DNA of 64,000 bases. Source: Reichenbachiella ulvae (GTDB lineage Bacteria; Bacteroidota; Bacteroidia; Cytophagales; Cyclobacteriaceae). The stretch's first letter is position 1. Every line of letters begins with the position of its first letter. The notes under the pieces are model-generated. The model had not been told where the DNA came from, searched no databases, and saw nothing but the letters and a program-made list of their open reading frames with translations. Shown here piece after piece: positions 43,459 to 53,129 of the stretch. The position numbers and the translations under genes are program-made. Location of the stretch: the NCBI RefSeq assembly GCF_025833875.1, contig NZ_JAOYOD010000001.1, forward strand, positions 620,001-684,000. Reading direction: 5' to 3'.

Positions 43459-44058
43459 ATGAAGCAAGGAACCTGGAAGAAATTAGGCGTTGAGGTATTT
43501 TCAATTGTGTTTGCTGTTTTGCTGGCTTTGGTACTTAACCACTGGCGGGAAGATGTTTTGGATCGAAAATCTTCAAATCATGCTCTGCAAAATGTCCTCA
43601 TAGAAATAGCAACCAATAGACAAGATCTAGTTCAGGAAGTTGAAAACCTGGATACGTTAATTCATCAGTTGAAAGGCCGATTAGGCCAATTGAAGGAAGG
43701 TCAAGAGTCGGATGCGGGTTTGGGAATTTCATTTACTTTGCTTTCTCATTCGGCATGGGAGATGGCGCAGGTAACAGGAGCCGTTAAAAATTTTGATCTG
43801 GATTTTCTTATGAATGTATCCGAGTTGTATGAGTTTCAAGAAATTTGTCATGACAATGGACTGTCTATCATTGATCGAATCAATACCATGAGCTACAGCA
43901 AAGAAATTGATCAGGAGGTGATGATCACCTCTATGATTCGTCAACTGCAAGTGCAAAAAAGATGGGTCGAAGATCTGGCCAATGCCTACAAAAAACTGTT
44001 GCAAGAGCATCCAGGTCTTGTAGAATCGCATCTTCCTGATTCGTTACAATTGATCTGA
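43459..44058 (+). CDS. hypothetical membrane-anchored protein
   Basis: The 199-residue product has one N-terminal membrane helix (LGVEVFSIVFAVLLALVLNHW), followed by a mainly helical, polar region with many Asp, Glu and Lys. The beginning resembles DUF6090-like Bacteroidota proteins, but the match is weak. It lies two bases after the dehydrogenase and directly before recQ, so the three may share a transcript. Confidence 0.72.
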   Translation: MKQGTWKKLGVEVFSIVFAVLLALVLNHWREDVLDRKSSNHALQNVLIEIATNRQDLVQEVENLDTLIHQLKGRLGQLKEGQESDAGLGISFTLLSHSAWEMAQVTGAVKNFDLDFLMNVSELYEFQEICHDNGLSIIDRINTMSYSKEIDQEVMITSMIRQLQVQKRWVEDLANAYKKLLQEHPGLVESHLPDSLQLI

Positions 44059-44060
44059 GA

Positions 44061-45977
44061 TTGGCTACCGCTAACCAAATACTGAAGCAATACTGGGGCT
44101 TTGAGGATTTTAGGCCTCTGCAACTGGATATCATTAACGCTGTTCTTGATGGACAGGATACACTGGCTCTTTTGCCCACGGGTGGGGGAAAATCGATTTG
44201 CTTTCAAGTCCCAGCTTTGATGCTGGAAGGAATGTGTTTGGTCATATCTCCACTGGTAGCCTTGATGAATGATCAGGTGTATCAGCTCAAAAAGCGAGGC
44301 ATACAAGCTGCCGCACTCTATTCTGGATTGCAGCATCGTGAGGTGGATATACTGTTGGACAACTGCATACAGGGGCAGGTCAAGTTCCTCTATGTCGCAC
44401 CCGAAAGATTGCGATCCGAGCTATTCATCGAACGACTGAAGCAAATGAATGTGAGCCTATTGGCTGTGGACGAAGCGCATTGTATCTCGCAGTGGGGCTA
44501 TGATTTTAGACCTTCCTATACAGATATTGCCTTGGTCTACCCATACATCGAAGGGGTCAAGAGGGTAGCCTTAACTGCCACTGCCACTAAGGATGTGAAG
44601 TCGGATATCTGCGACAAACTGGACTTTAAGAATCCTTCCATTTTTCAAAAGAGTTTTGCCAGAAAGAACCTGTCATATTCGGCCTTTGAGCTGGAGAATA
44701 AAGGGCCGAAGCTGTTGGAGATTTTGACGAATGTCAAAGGCAGTGCGATTGTCTATGTGAGGAGTCGCAAGGAAACGGTGAATGTGGCCAAGTTTCTTTA
44801 CCAGAATGGGGTTTCCTCAGATTTTTATCATGCAGGTTTGGCTCCAGACGTGCGAGAAAAAAAGCAGGAAGAGTGGATCCATAATAAGAGGCGAGTCATG
44901 GTCTGTACCAATGCCTTCGGGATGGGGATAGACAAACCGGATGTGCGAACGGTGGTGCATTTGGACTTGCCAGATTCGATGGAAGCCTACTATCAGGAGG
45001 CAGGACGTGCGGGTCGAGATGAGAAAAATGCCTTTGCGGTTTTGCTCTATAGTGGAACGGACATCTACAATCTGCAACGCTCCGAGGAAATGAGGAATCC
45101 ATCGCTGGAGTATGTGCAGCGCATCTATCAAGCCCTGGCCAACTACTACAAATTGGCTACTGGCAGTAGTGAGTTTCAAAGTTTCGATTTCGATATCAAG
45201 GCCTTTTCTTATCAGTACAACCTCAATGCCCTCGAGGCGCATCATGGTGTCAGGAAACTACAGGAGATGGGCTTGCTATTGCTGACCGAAAATACCCGGA
45301 GAGGTAGCAGTCTCAAGATAAGTGTGAGTAGTACAGACCTCTATAAGTTTAGCATAGCGCATTCGAAATATGAGCCCTTGATCAAGGCCATGCTGCGCTT
45401 GTATGGAGGAGGATTGTATACGGATTTTATGAATATTTCGGAGTTCGAATTGGCCAAGGTGAGTCAGGATGCGAAAAGCGAAGTAGTCAAGAAGCTGGAG
45501 TATCTCGCAAAAAATGATGTAGTGGTATATGATCCGATCAAGTTGATGCCGCAGCTGACTTATTTGATGCCAAGGCTGGAGCAGAATGCACTGAAGAAGT
45601 ATCACAAACAAACCGAGCCCCGGCAGGCAGTGGTCAAGGAGAAAATTGAATCCATGATCGCCTATACCAAAAATGATCAGCTCTGCCGCACGAGACTGTT
45701 TCAAGAGTACTTTGACGAAAAGGCATATCTAAACTGTGGCGTTTGCGATGTGTGCATCAAAGCGAAGAAGGCAGCAGGTTTTGATGTGGAGATGGATAAG
45801 CTGAAACGTCAGGTATTGGCAGAAGTGGAAGCGGAGGCAGTCCCGGTAAGTGAGCTAAAAGCTAAGGTAGATGCCACAGATGATTTTCTGGTGACGGAAG
45901 CGGTACGCTCTATGATGGATGAGGGTATTGTGTTTCTTGACGAAGATCAGGTGCTGACATTGGTGCCGAAGGTTTGA
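44061..45977 (+). CDS. recQ: ATP-dependent DNA helicase RecQ
   Basis: The 638-residue superfamily-2 helicase unwinds DNA 3' to 5' in repair. It has LLPTGGGKSICFQVP, VDEAHCISQWG, DLPDSMEAYYQEAGRAGRD, then the RecQ-Ct zinc site (QLCRTRLFQEYF, CGVCDVC) and a winged-helix RQC part. A clear C-terminal HRDC domain is not obvious. The TTG at 44061 starts right before ANQILKQYWGFEDFRPLQ, the family N-terminus. It begins two bases after the membrane-anchored protein. Confidence 0.93.
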   Translation: MATANQILKQYWGFEDFRPLQLDIINAVLDGQDTLALLPTGGGKSICFQVPALMLEGMCLVISPLVALMNDQVYQLKKRGIQAAALYSGLQHREVDILLDNCIQGQVKFLYVAPERLRSELFIERLKQMNVSLLAVDEAHCISQWGYDFRPSYTDIALVYPYIEGVKRVALTATATKDVKSDICDKLDFKNPSIFQKSFARKNLSYSAFELENKGPKLLEILTNVKGSAIVYVRSRKETVNVAKFLYQNGVSSDFYHAGLAPDVREKKQEEWIHNKRRVMVCTNAFGMGIDKPDVRTVVHLDLPDSMEAYYQEAGRAGRDEKNAFAVLLYSGTDIYNLQRSEEMRNPSLEYVQRIYQALANYYKLATGSSEFQSFDFDIKAFSYQYNLNALEAHHGVRKLQEMGLLLLTENTRRGSSLKISVSSTDLYKFSIAHSKYEPLIKAMLRLYGGGLYTDFMNISEFELAKVSQDAKSEVVKKLEYLAKNDVVVYDPIKLMPQLTYLMPRLEQNALKKYHKQTEPRQAVVKEKIESMIAYTKNDQLCRTRLFQEYFDEKAYLNCGVCDVCIKAKKAAGFDVEMDKLKRQVLAEVEAEAVPVSELKAKVDATDDFLVTEAVRSMMDEGIVFLDEDQVLTLVPKV

Positions 45978-46098
45978 TAAACCGTTGAATTGCTAGACAC
46001 TTGCTGAAAACCCTACACAGATATGATAAGCAAATTGTATTTATGGTATGTTGTAGAGCGTGTGATAGGCTAATGACTAAAATTTTTATCTAATTAAT

Positions 46099-46287
46099 TT
46101 AGGCTAGTTTGGCAATTAGAAATATTGTAATTGCAATGAATAAAATACCTGTAATAGTGTTATAACTTTGATTTAGTACATTTTTGTACTTCTTTTTTGG
46201 CTGAATTGTCCACCTCAATAAGGCTCCAAGTCTTCTTATTCCTCCAATTAATAGATCTTGAATGACAAGTTCGAACAAAGTTTCCAT
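46099..46287 (-). CDS. small membrane protein, unknown
   Basis: The 62-residue frame has an amphipathic N-terminal helix (LVIQDLLIGGIRRLGALLRW), a basic middle (QPKKKYKN) and one C-terminal membrane helix (ITGILFIAITIFLIAKLA). The pattern is plausible for a real small protein. No family is recognised. It may be an accessory gene on the edge of the repeat island. Confidence 0.45.
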   Translation of the reverse strand: METLFELVIQDLLIGGIRRLGALLRWTIQPKKKYKNVLNQSYNTITGILFIAITIFLIAKLA

Positions 46288-46428
46288 TTTCTTTTTTAAT
46301 GGTTATTCTATACATCGTCCAACTATCATCCGGAAGTTAGACTTTTCAAATTTCAATAAAACTATCAGATTGCAGTAGTCTTTGCAAATGGTTCTGATAG
46401 CTTATGGATGGATTTCGTTACTTGCCTT

Positions 46429-47124
46429 TTAGAATGTGCTTTCCTCAAATTTCATATTCGTATCTAGGGCTTTTGAAGTTATGGAATAATAGGCAAATTT
46501 CCCCGTTTTCTTGTTCATGTAGCCGAACTTGTTGTTGTCAATCCACTTACATAATTTGGCGATTTCATAAGAACTATCATACCAGAACCAGTTCTTCTTC
46601 TGAATTAATTCAATCTCTTGAGATCTGTCCCCTTTGATTCTCAATATTATTTTAGCTGTATCTTCAGTTTTAGAAAGGATGGCTTGTCCAGTATTTTTCC
46701 TGTCTCTTGAGTTTTTGGAATCATACTCTTTAATGAATTTGAAATTGGAATTTTTGACTCTGTTAAAGGCCGAATTAAAAACCTCTATATCCCAATTAAA
46801 TTGATGTGCTGCTTTAGAAACAGATTCGTGAATTAAATTTAATAAGTAATTATATTGATCTATCTTAGATAAAGTTAAATAAAATTGCTCGTTCATGGTG
46901 GTGTAAATTTGGCATAATGCGCCAAAGTGATCAGCTTGACCCTTTGCCAATTGATCATCTACCCTGATACATATTCGTGCTGTTTTCGGTGGTTTATACC
47001 CGTTAAGTGAATTGTGATAAAAATCGGAAATGTAATTGACCGTCTTCCTGAAAGTCCAATCTTTGGGGGTGTCTTGAATATTAGTGCCGTAGTAATATAC
47101 GGTAATGTCAGTTAATGGCCACAT
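46429..47124 (-). CDS. hypothetical protein, AT-rich orphan
   Basis: The 231-residue soluble product starts MWPLTDITVYYYGTNIQ and has no signal peptide or membrane segment. It is rich in Lys, Asn, Tyr and Phe. The C-terminal half contains KKNWFWYDSSYEIAKLC and FGYMNKKTGKFAYYSI. No family is recognised. The base composition is lower in GC than the flanking housekeeping genes, and the gene borders a repeat array, which suggests acquisition. Confidence 0.7.
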   Translation of the reverse strand: MWPLTDITVYYYGTNIQDTPKDWTFRKTVNYISDFYHNSLNGYKPPKTARICIRVDDQLAKGQADHFGALCQIYTTMNEQFYLTLSKIDQYNYLLNLIHESVSKAAHQFNWDIEVFNSAFNRVKNSNFKFIKEYDSKNSRDRKNTGQAILSKTEDTAKIILRIKGDRSQEIELIQKKNWFWYDSSYEIAKLCKWIDNNKFGYMNKKTGKFAYYSITSKALDTNMKFEESTF

Positions 47125-47339
47125 CTATTAGCTCTTGTTATTATGGTAGCTAACACCATCGCAACAACCATCTTTCCTCAACTGGTTTTAAAGCACTGCA
47201 AAGGTGTTTCATTCATTTATTTCTCCCCAATCTAATGCTCGCCCTGTAGAGATACAACTGCTCTTCTATGATTTGATCCCAGGCATGGACAAAATACCTG
47301 AAAGGGGGTAGTACACCCACGCTATGATCTGGCCAATCC

Positions 47340-47945
47340 GAGCTCAGAGCTTCAAGTTCCGAGCTTTTAGCTAGGTCTTCTGACCTCAGAGGTGCCTAAT
47401 TTGACCTCAGAGCTTGGAATGCCGACCTTTTAGGTCGGAGCATGAACCTTTTAGCATGGAACGTCAACCTTTTAGCTAGGACTTCTGACCTCAGAGGTGC
47501 CTCTTCCGACCTCAGAGCATCGGATGCCGACCTTTTTGCTCAGAGCACGAACCTTTTAGCACAGAACGTCGACCTTATAGCTAGGTCTTCTGACCTCAGA
47601 GGTGCCTCTTCCGACCTCAGAGCATCGGATGCCGACCTTTTTGCTCAGAGCACGAACCTTTTAGCATGGAATGCGGACCTTTTAGCTTGGGCATCTGACC
47701 TCAGAGGTGCCTCTTCAGACCTCAGAGCATAGGAAGCCGACCTTATAGCTCGGAGCACGAACCTTTTAGCTCGGAACGTCGACCTTTTTGCTCGGCGTTT
47801 CGAGATCAGAACAGCAAATTCCGAGCTATGAAGTACCCCTCCCCACTTCAAAGACTCAAAGCCCGAGCTTTTTGCTCCAAATTTGGACCTTTTTGCTCGG
47901 CATGCCGAGCATTTTACTCGGAAGTCCGAGTTCGGAGGTACCCCC
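47340..47945 (+). repeat. tandem array of about 29 units of 21 bp, with a 105-bp higher-order period
   Basis: Units of the type GACCTTTTAGCTCGGAACGTC repeat every 21 bp. Five different unit types (CTTTTTGCTCAGAG, CTTTTAGCA, CTTATAGCTAGG, CTCAGAGGTGCC, CTCAGAGCATCGG) form a 105-bp block. The block marker GACCTCAGAGGTG lies at 47382, 47487, 47592 and 47697, spaced exactly 105 bp. Many units are semi-palindromic (CCGAGCTTTTAGCTCGG). Because 21 and 105 are multiples of three, a frame stays open through part of the array (47442-47732), with a seven-residue repeat DLxAxxx; it has no ribosome site and is not called as a gene. The gap 47125-47339 shows nothing. Confidence 0.85.
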
Positions 47946-47988
47946 TCTGTTTAAATAATTGGAGGTGTTGTTGAAAGCTGGGATTAGT

Positions 47989-48025
47989 GATCTGTGTTTC
48001 TTGATCTGTGTTTCTTGATCTGTGG
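47989..48025 (+). repeat. 14-bp tandem repeat, about 2.6 copies
   Basis: GATCTGTGTTTCTT is repeated at 47989, 48003 and (partly) 48017. Next to it, 48033-48056 reads ATTCCTCCTTCGTCGGAATG and on, a type of dispersed repeat. No gene is seen from 47946 to 48205. Confidence 0.6.
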
Positions 48026-48205
48026 ATTGCTTTAGATTCCTCCTTCGTCGGAATGACACAACCCTATTTGTTTTACAATTGCAATGCCATTAGAACCCAT
48101 TCAGTTTTTGTTATTCCCTTTTGTGCGGTTGGGTACCAATTGTTAGGTCTCAGCCCGTAGGCTTACAGGCAAGGGGAATGACGGGGTACTCACTGGTCTG
48201 ATGGC

Positions 48206-48721
48206 TCAGTACTCTTGTTTGTAGTAGGGGTAGGGAAGGTCTTCTGGTGTTGCGTATTTGAATTCTGATTTTTCCTCTCCGGTCATCCAATCCACCCAGC
48301 CCCAGGATTCATTTTTCTTCACTGCCAGTTTGGGGACTCCCTCTGCAGTGAATCTCTTGTAGTCATCATAGATACAGGCCACAGTTTCGCGAGCCTCATC
48401 TCCATAGCTCCAATAGGACAGGTAGAAACCGACTTTGGAACCCTGGTACACAGCAGTATAGTTGCCATTGAACGGGAAATACCTCACACTGTCGTATTGC
48501 ATGGGAATCAACTCTTGCGTTTGTAATCCTTCGAACTGCCATTGGTACATGCCCCACTTTTTGGTCTTTTTGTTTCGGGCTTTGAACACACCGTCACCAT
48601 TGCCTTCATCCATTTCGATTCGATCCGCTTTCAATTTCTTTTTCAATTCTTTCTCTGGAAACTGAGCATGAGAAAACAGGACAGAAAGGACCAGGGCTAT
48701 AATTGTCAAGAATGATTTCAT
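48206..48721 (-). CDS. secreted WG-repeat-like protein
   Basis: The product of about 171 residues starts MKSFLTIIALVLSVLFSHAQ, a clear signal peptide; 29 earlier codons in frame are left out. It contains motifs like KKWGMYQW and NESWGWVDWMTGEE, which resemble WG repeats, and KVGFYLSYWSYG. It lacks a known enzyme domain. It lies 34 bases after the YdeI-family gene on the same strand. Confidence 0.72.
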   Translation of the reverse strand: MKSFLTIIALVLSVLFSHAQFPEKELKKKLKADRIEMDEGNGDGVFKARNKKTKKWGMYQWQFEGLQTQELIPMQYDSVRYFPFNGNYTAVYQGSKVGFYLSYWSYGDEARETVACIYDDYKRFTAEGVPKLAVKKNESWGWVDWMTGEEKSEFKYATPEDLPYPYYKQEY

Positions 48722-48755
48722 AGGCTTTTGTGGTTCATCAGCATGTTGTCGTTGA

Positions 48756-49379
48756 CTAACGATCCTGCATGCCTTTTCCTTGCATGATGGCGGGGAGATA
48801 TTTCTCAATCCTGGCCAAGCGGGTTTTAGATTGCCTGGCTTGAGAGAAGTGAAGTATATAACCTCTCTGTCGACCAGGTGTCAAAGCATGGAAGGCTTTT
48901 TCAAAGGCAGGATCATGGTGAAAGCACTCCATCAACTCTTCGGGCAATGGGTTGTCACTAGGCTTTGGTTTTGGGATAGGGATTCCTGCCTTTTCTACCT
49001 CGATAGCCTCGTAAAGGTAGGCTTTGATATCAGCCTCTAGTTGTGTGACTTGCGCCAAAGTGGTGAATTTGATAAGCCTGCCCTCGTTAGAATTTTCTCC
49101 GGGCTTTTCCAGTATTCCTTTGGAGTCATGGAGCAGTACGCCTTTGAAAAAACTGAGAGAAGCATAGTTTTTGAATGCACTCACGATGGCGATATTCTTG
49201 CCTTTGTAAGTGTAGCAGGGTACGCTCCATTTCACCTCTTCATCTAGCCCACAACCCCATACGATGCGTCTCAACTCCTTCAGTATTTCCGGCCAAAGGT
49301 GCACCTTGCAATCGTGCGTCCCACCTAATGCACAGCGTCCGCAGCCTTCTTGTAGGTATATGTTCACAAGCTCATTCAT
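48756..49379 (-). CDS. YdeI/OmpD-associated family protein (DUF1801 plus OmdA-like)
   Basis: The 207-residue cytosolic product has a DUF1801-like domain (EEVKWSVPCYTYKGKNIAIVSAFKNYASLSFFKG) and a C-terminal OmdA-like part (LPEELMECFHHDPAFEKAFHALTPGRQRGYILHFSQARQ and RIEKY). The family function is unclear; YdeI relatives are often linked to stress. It is followed on the same strand by the WG-like protein. Confidence 0.88.
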   Translation of the reverse strand: MNELVNIYLQEGCGRCALGGTHDCKVHLWPEILKELRRIVWGCGLDEEVKWSVPCYTYKGKNIAIVSAFKNYASLSFFKGVLLHDSKGILEKPGENSNEGRLIKFTTLAQVTQLEADIKAYLYEAIEVEKAGIPIPKPKPSDNPLPEELMECFHHDPAFEKAFHALTPGRQRGYILHFSQARQSKTRLARIEKYLPAIMQGKGMQDR

Positions 49380-49525
49380 TGCTTATTGCTCTTTTTGTGA
49401 GCAAATATCCACAAAGTACTTAGCCTTTCAAATACTATATACAAACGTTAGAAAGTGTGGTTTTTTTTGAATTCCGTGGCGCTTGCCTTAACTTCTAGGA
49501 CTTATTTAACCAAAAACAAGCATTT

Positions 49526-50692
49526 ATGGATTTAACCAGACTTTATCATTCATTAGTTGATACGCTGCACGATGTGCTGCCTGGCGTCTTTGGCGCAGTG
49601 GTGTTTTTCGTAGTAGGCTGGCTGCTGGCCCTTCTCATGCGACGCGTAGTACATGGCCTGATGAAACGTACCGAATGGGACGAAAGACTATTAGGAAACA
49701 CCATCGTAGATACCAACAAGTTTATAGCCAATCTGGTCTATTATATCTTGATGGTCATTGTACTGCTGATCGTTTTAGAAATGATGGGCGTCAGTTATGT
49801 GCTGGACCCGATTAGAAATATGCTCGACGAATTCCTGTCCTATATAGGCAATATTTTTGCAGGAGTTGTACTGACTTTTATTGGGTATATTTTGGCCAAG
49901 TTCGCTTCGAATCTGGTCAAGATGACTGGGAGTTTTCTGGATCGATTGATGGACAGCATTGGTTTCAAAGAAACGGATAAGCTCGTTTATTTTATTCAGC
50001 AATTGATCTTCCTGGTAGTATTTATTCCCTTTATTATTCTAGCGCTGAATGCACTGCACCTGGAGGCAATCACAGAGCCTGCTAATAATATTCTGCACAA
50101 GTTGATGGATGCCGTACCGCATATCATCGGGGCAGGTTTGATCATTACCATCTTCTACATCGGAGGAAAATTCCTGACTACATTTCTCAATGATGTGTTG
50201 GTCAACTTCGGCGCGGATGAATGGAGTAAGAAGCTCAAAATATTCTTCATATCAGACGATCAATCTTTTTCTAAGGTGATTTCGAATGTGGTGTTCTTTT
50301 TCATCATCTTCTTTGGTGTAGTTTCTGGGGTGGAGATGTTAGGTTTCGACCGGCTGTCCGAGATCCTGCACAATGTGCTCAACCTATCCGGCAATATTCT
50401 CTTTGGTCTGGTGGTCATGGTGATTGGTAATTTCATCGCCTCGACTGTTTTTCAATCCATGTCCAAAAAGGAGAATAACACCTTCGCAGCGAGCGCCATG
50501 CGTTTTGCGATCATAGGTTTGTTCTTTGCGATTGCCCTGCGATCTATGGGTATTGCCAACAGCATCGTGGAGCTGGCCTTTGGGCTGACACTGGGTGCAC
50601 TCGCCGTAACGATAGCCCTGGCGTATGGTCTGGGTGGTCGAGAGGCTGCTGGTAAACATATGGAGGATATCATCAAGAAGTTCAAGAAATAA
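49526..50692 (+). CDS. mechanosensitive-channel-like membrane protein with TM_helix repeats
   Basis: The 388-residue product contains about nine to ten hydrophobic segments in repeated units (VFGAVVFFVVGWLLALLM, NIFAGVVLTFIGYILAKF, HIIGAGLIITIFYIGGKF, NILFGLVVMVIGNFIAST). This matches the conserved TM_helix found in MscS-related proteins. A full MscS beta domain is not seen. The C-terminus ends in GLGGREAAGKHMEDI. It may form a channel or scaffold. A terminator follows. Confidence 0.88.
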   Translation: MDLTRLYHSLVDTLHDVLPGVFGAVVFFVVGWLLALLMRRVVHGLMKRTEWDERLLGNTIVDTNKFIANLVYYILMVIVLLIVLEMMGVSYVLDPIRNMLDEFLSYIGNIFAGVVLTFIGYILAKFASNLVKMTGSFLDRLMDSIGFKETDKLVYFIQQLIFLVVFIPFIILALNALHLEAITEPANNILHKLMDAVPHIIGAGLIITIFYIGGKFLTTFLNDVLVNFGADEWSKKLKIFFISDDQSFSKVISNVVFFFIIFFGVVSGVEMLGFDRLSEILHNVLNLSGNILFGLVVMVIGNFIASTVFQSMSKKENNTFAASAMRFAIIGLFFAIALRSMGIANSIVELAFGLTLGALAVTIALAYGLGGREAAGKHMEDIIKKFKK

Positions 50693-50718
50693 CTATTGTC
50701 CTAATATGCAGGATGAAA

Positions 50719-50746
50719 AGGAGCTTCGTTTGGAGCTCCTTTTTTT
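50719..50746 (+). terminator. intrinsic terminator after the mechanosensitive-channel-like gene
   Basis: AGGAGCT and AGCTCCT form a 7-bp stem around an 8-nt loop, followed by seven T. Confidence 0.85.
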
Positions 50747-50806
50747 ATGTTTTAATATCGTGGTTTGTAGACCGTCCACAGGACATAATTTTTAATGAAT
50801 CAACCG

Positions 50807-51880
50807 ATGAAAAAAACAATTCTTGCAATTGCCTTAGTATTTAACTTTCTAGAAGTTTTTCCACAATCATATTTAGCCATGGTAAGGCCAGCCAATTCAG
50901 ATGAATGGACTTATGTAGATATCAATGGGAATCAACTGGTCAAGCCGAGATATCGAAAGTGCTTTTCCTTTGTTCCAGAGGGAGTTGCGTTAGTATACAA
51001 TGAGGAGACTTTGAATTACGAATTGTTAAAAGCTGACGGTACAATTCTGATTCCAGAGGAAAAAATAGTCGCTTTAAAAATGCGCTCGGATTTTGGAGGA
51101 GGGAGTTTTGACTTTTCGAATGGTATGTTGCCTGTTAAGTTAGGGAATTATAAATGGGGCTATATGAACACAAAGGGTGAGGTAGCTATTGAAGCAGAAT
51201 TTGATGATGTAGGTCCGTTCGGAAGTAATGTAGCCATCGCTAGCAACGGATTGGGAACTAGTACAAGGCGCTATTTAATCAATAGGAAAGGTGAGAAAAC
51301 CTTAATAGAGATGGATAAACTCAAAGAATTGAAGCCATTCCAAGAAGAAATGGGAGTTTTCTATCTGAGAGGAAGAAAGGCTGGGTTTATCAATGAGAAT
51401 GGAGATATAGTGATTAACCCGGTGTTTAAATCAGTTGGTTACTTCAGTGGCGGAGTGGCATGGGCTAAGCTTATTGATGGAAGGATTGGTTTTATGGATA
51501 AGAAAGGGGATTGGGTGGTGCTTCCGATTTTTGAGGTAGCCAAGGATTTCGATCCTATAAGTGGGATTGCATTGGTCCGACCTGTTGATGGAAAGTACCA
51601 ATACATCAACTTGAAAGGAGAAAAAATTTCCGTTCCGGGTACGGCACCTTATCATAGTTTTGTAAATGGTGCCTGTATTGGCAGGTCTGAGAGTTATTAT
51701 GGTTTTTATGGTTCTGATGGAAACTGGATGGTTGAACCAAAATTTGAAGGGCTGCGTAATTTTAAAAACGGCTATGCTGCTGCTAAGCTCAATGGCTTAT
51801 GGGGCTATATTGACAAGAATGGAGATTGGGTTTTGAAACCTCAATTTGCAGCGGTAAAGGATTTTGAACGTGTAGATTAG
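50807..51880 (+). CDS. WG-repeat secreted protein
   Basis: The product of about 357 residues starts MKKTILAIALVFNFLEVFPQ, a signal peptide; the ATG at 50795 adds four residues. It is built of WG repeats of about 40-50 residues (KWGYMNTKGEVAIEAEFDDV, RIGFMDKKGDWVVLPIFEVA, GLWGYIDKNGDWVLKPQF). Such proteins may bind other proteins or peptidoglycan, but no function is established. Around seven repeats can be counted. It is monocistronic. Confidence 0.88.
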   Translation: MKKTILAIALVFNFLEVFPQSYLAMVRPANSDEWTYVDINGNQLVKPRYRKCFSFVPEGVALVYNEETLNYELLKADGTILIPEEKIVALKMRSDFGGGSFDFSNGMLPVKLGNYKWGYMNTKGEVAIEAEFDDVGPFGSNVAIASNGLGTSTRRYLINRKGEKTLIEMDKLKELKPFQEEMGVFYLRGRKAGFINENGDIVINPVFKSVGYFSGGVAWAKLIDGRIGFMDKKGDWVVLPIFEVAKDFDPISGIALVRPVDGKYQYINLKGEKISVPGTAPYHSFVNGACIGRSESYYGFYGSDGNWMVEPKFEGLRNFKNGYAAAKLNGLWGYIDKNGDWVLKPQFAAVKDFERVD

Positions 51881-51966
51881 TAGTCTGCAGGATTTGATTT
51901 TTTGACAGTTCATTTGTAATAAATCTGCGTGCTCTTCTACTCATGTGTTAAATCTAAAAGATTAAC

Positions 51967-53076
51967 ATGCGTAGATACGACCTGGACTGGCTAAGAGTGA
52001 TTGTATTCGGATTGCTCATTTTTTATCATATCGGGATGCTTTTCGTTCCCTGGGGCTTTCACATCAAAAACAATGTCACCTATCAGTGGTTTGTCTACCC
52101 GATGGCCTTCCTGAATCAATGGCGACTGCCGATACTTTTTGTCATTTCGGGGATGGGGACTTACTATGCTTTGTCTAAAAGGTCTGGTGCGCAGTTCGGC
52201 TGGGAGCGAATCAAGCGACTAGGGCTACCCCTGGTCTTCGGGATGTTGGTCATTGTTCCCCCTCAGGTATATGTGGAGCGATTAGTCAATGGGCAAATTG
52301 ATCTGTCGTACTTCACGTATTGGCCCTCTCAGGCCTTTATAGGAGTATATCCAGAAGGAAACCTCAGTTGGCATCATCTCTGGTTCTTGCCTTACCTTTT
52401 GGTGTTTTCATTGATTCTGATTCCCTTGTTTCTGATTATCCGAAAGCACCAAGATGCTGCATTTATTCAGTGGCTCAATGCTATAGTCTCGCGACCCTGG
52501 AGTCTATATTCTTTTATCATTCCGTTGTATCTGGTAGAGGCATTTGTGGAGCCGTTTTTTCCTGTGACGCATGCCCTGATCGATGACTGGTTCAATTTTA
52601 CTTTCAGCCTTTTGTTCTTCTTATATGGTTATTTGCTGATTGCTGTGAAAGACCAGTTCTGGCAAACTGTCGAATCCAACCGGAAGAGGCTTCTGCTATG
52701 CGCTGTCCTGGGTTTTGTAGCATGGCTGGGATTGAAAATCTCATTTGAAGATTCTACTCTGATTCATTTTACAGAGGCTTTCCTTAAGGTATTCAACCTG
52801 TGGTCCTGGATTTTGACTTGCTTTGGCTGGGCTGCCCACTACCTGAACCGATCCAGTTCGATGCTTAAATATTGCAACGAGGCGGTTTATCCCTTTTATA
52901 TTCTGCACCAGACCGTGATGATGGTCGTGGCTTATTTTGTCATAGACTGGGAGATGAATTTGTTTGTGAAATTTACCGTGCTTTTGATTGGGACTTTTGG
53001 TGGTTCTTGGGTGATCTACGAGCTTTTGATCCGCCGATGGCGATGGGTCAGACCATTCTTTGGATTGAAGAATTGA
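51967..53076 (+). CDS. acyltransferase family 3 membrane protein (OpgC/MdoC-like)
   Basis: The 369-residue product has about ten membrane segments and starts RRYDLDWLRVIVFGLLIFYHIGM, the acyltransferase-3 signature with its conserved Arg and His. HHLWFLPYLL is a second motif of the glucans-type group. It should transfer acyl (acetyl or succinyl) groups to a surface sugar. No sugar-synthesis genes are near. Confidence 0.9.
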   Translation: MRRYDLDWLRVIVFGLLIFYHIGMLFVPWGFHIKNNVTYQWFVYPMAFLNQWRLPILFVISGMGTYYALSKRSGAQFGWERIKRLGLPLVFGMLVIVPPQVYVERLVNGQIDLSYFTYWPSQAFIGVYPEGNLSWHHLWFLPYLLVFSLILIPLFLIIRKHQDAAFIQWLNAIVSRPWSLYSFIIPLYLVEAFVEPFFPVTHALIDDWFNFTFSLLFFLYGYLLIAVKDQFWQTVESNRKRLLLCAVLGFVAWLGLKISFEDSTLIHFTEAFLKVFNLWSWILTCFGWAAHYLNRSSSMLKYCNEAVYPFYILHQTVMMVVAYFVIDWEMNLFVKFTVLLIGTFGGSWVIYELLIRRWRWVRPFFGLKN

Positions 53077-53129
53077 GTTGTAGTGGATAGGGGCTAGGTA
53101 AGGAAAAAGATATTCTTTAGTTTCGTTGT

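Noticed and set aside
45276..45704. Antisense frame in recQ
   Set aside because: Shadow of the helicase gene.
47442..47732. Protein of heptad repeats encoded by the 21-bp array
   Set aside because: The open frame follows from a unit length divisible by three; no ribosome site, and the array continues beyond the frame.
47645..47851. Arg/Lys-rich protein on the minus strand of the array
   Set aside because: Same cause; it is only the complement of the repeats.
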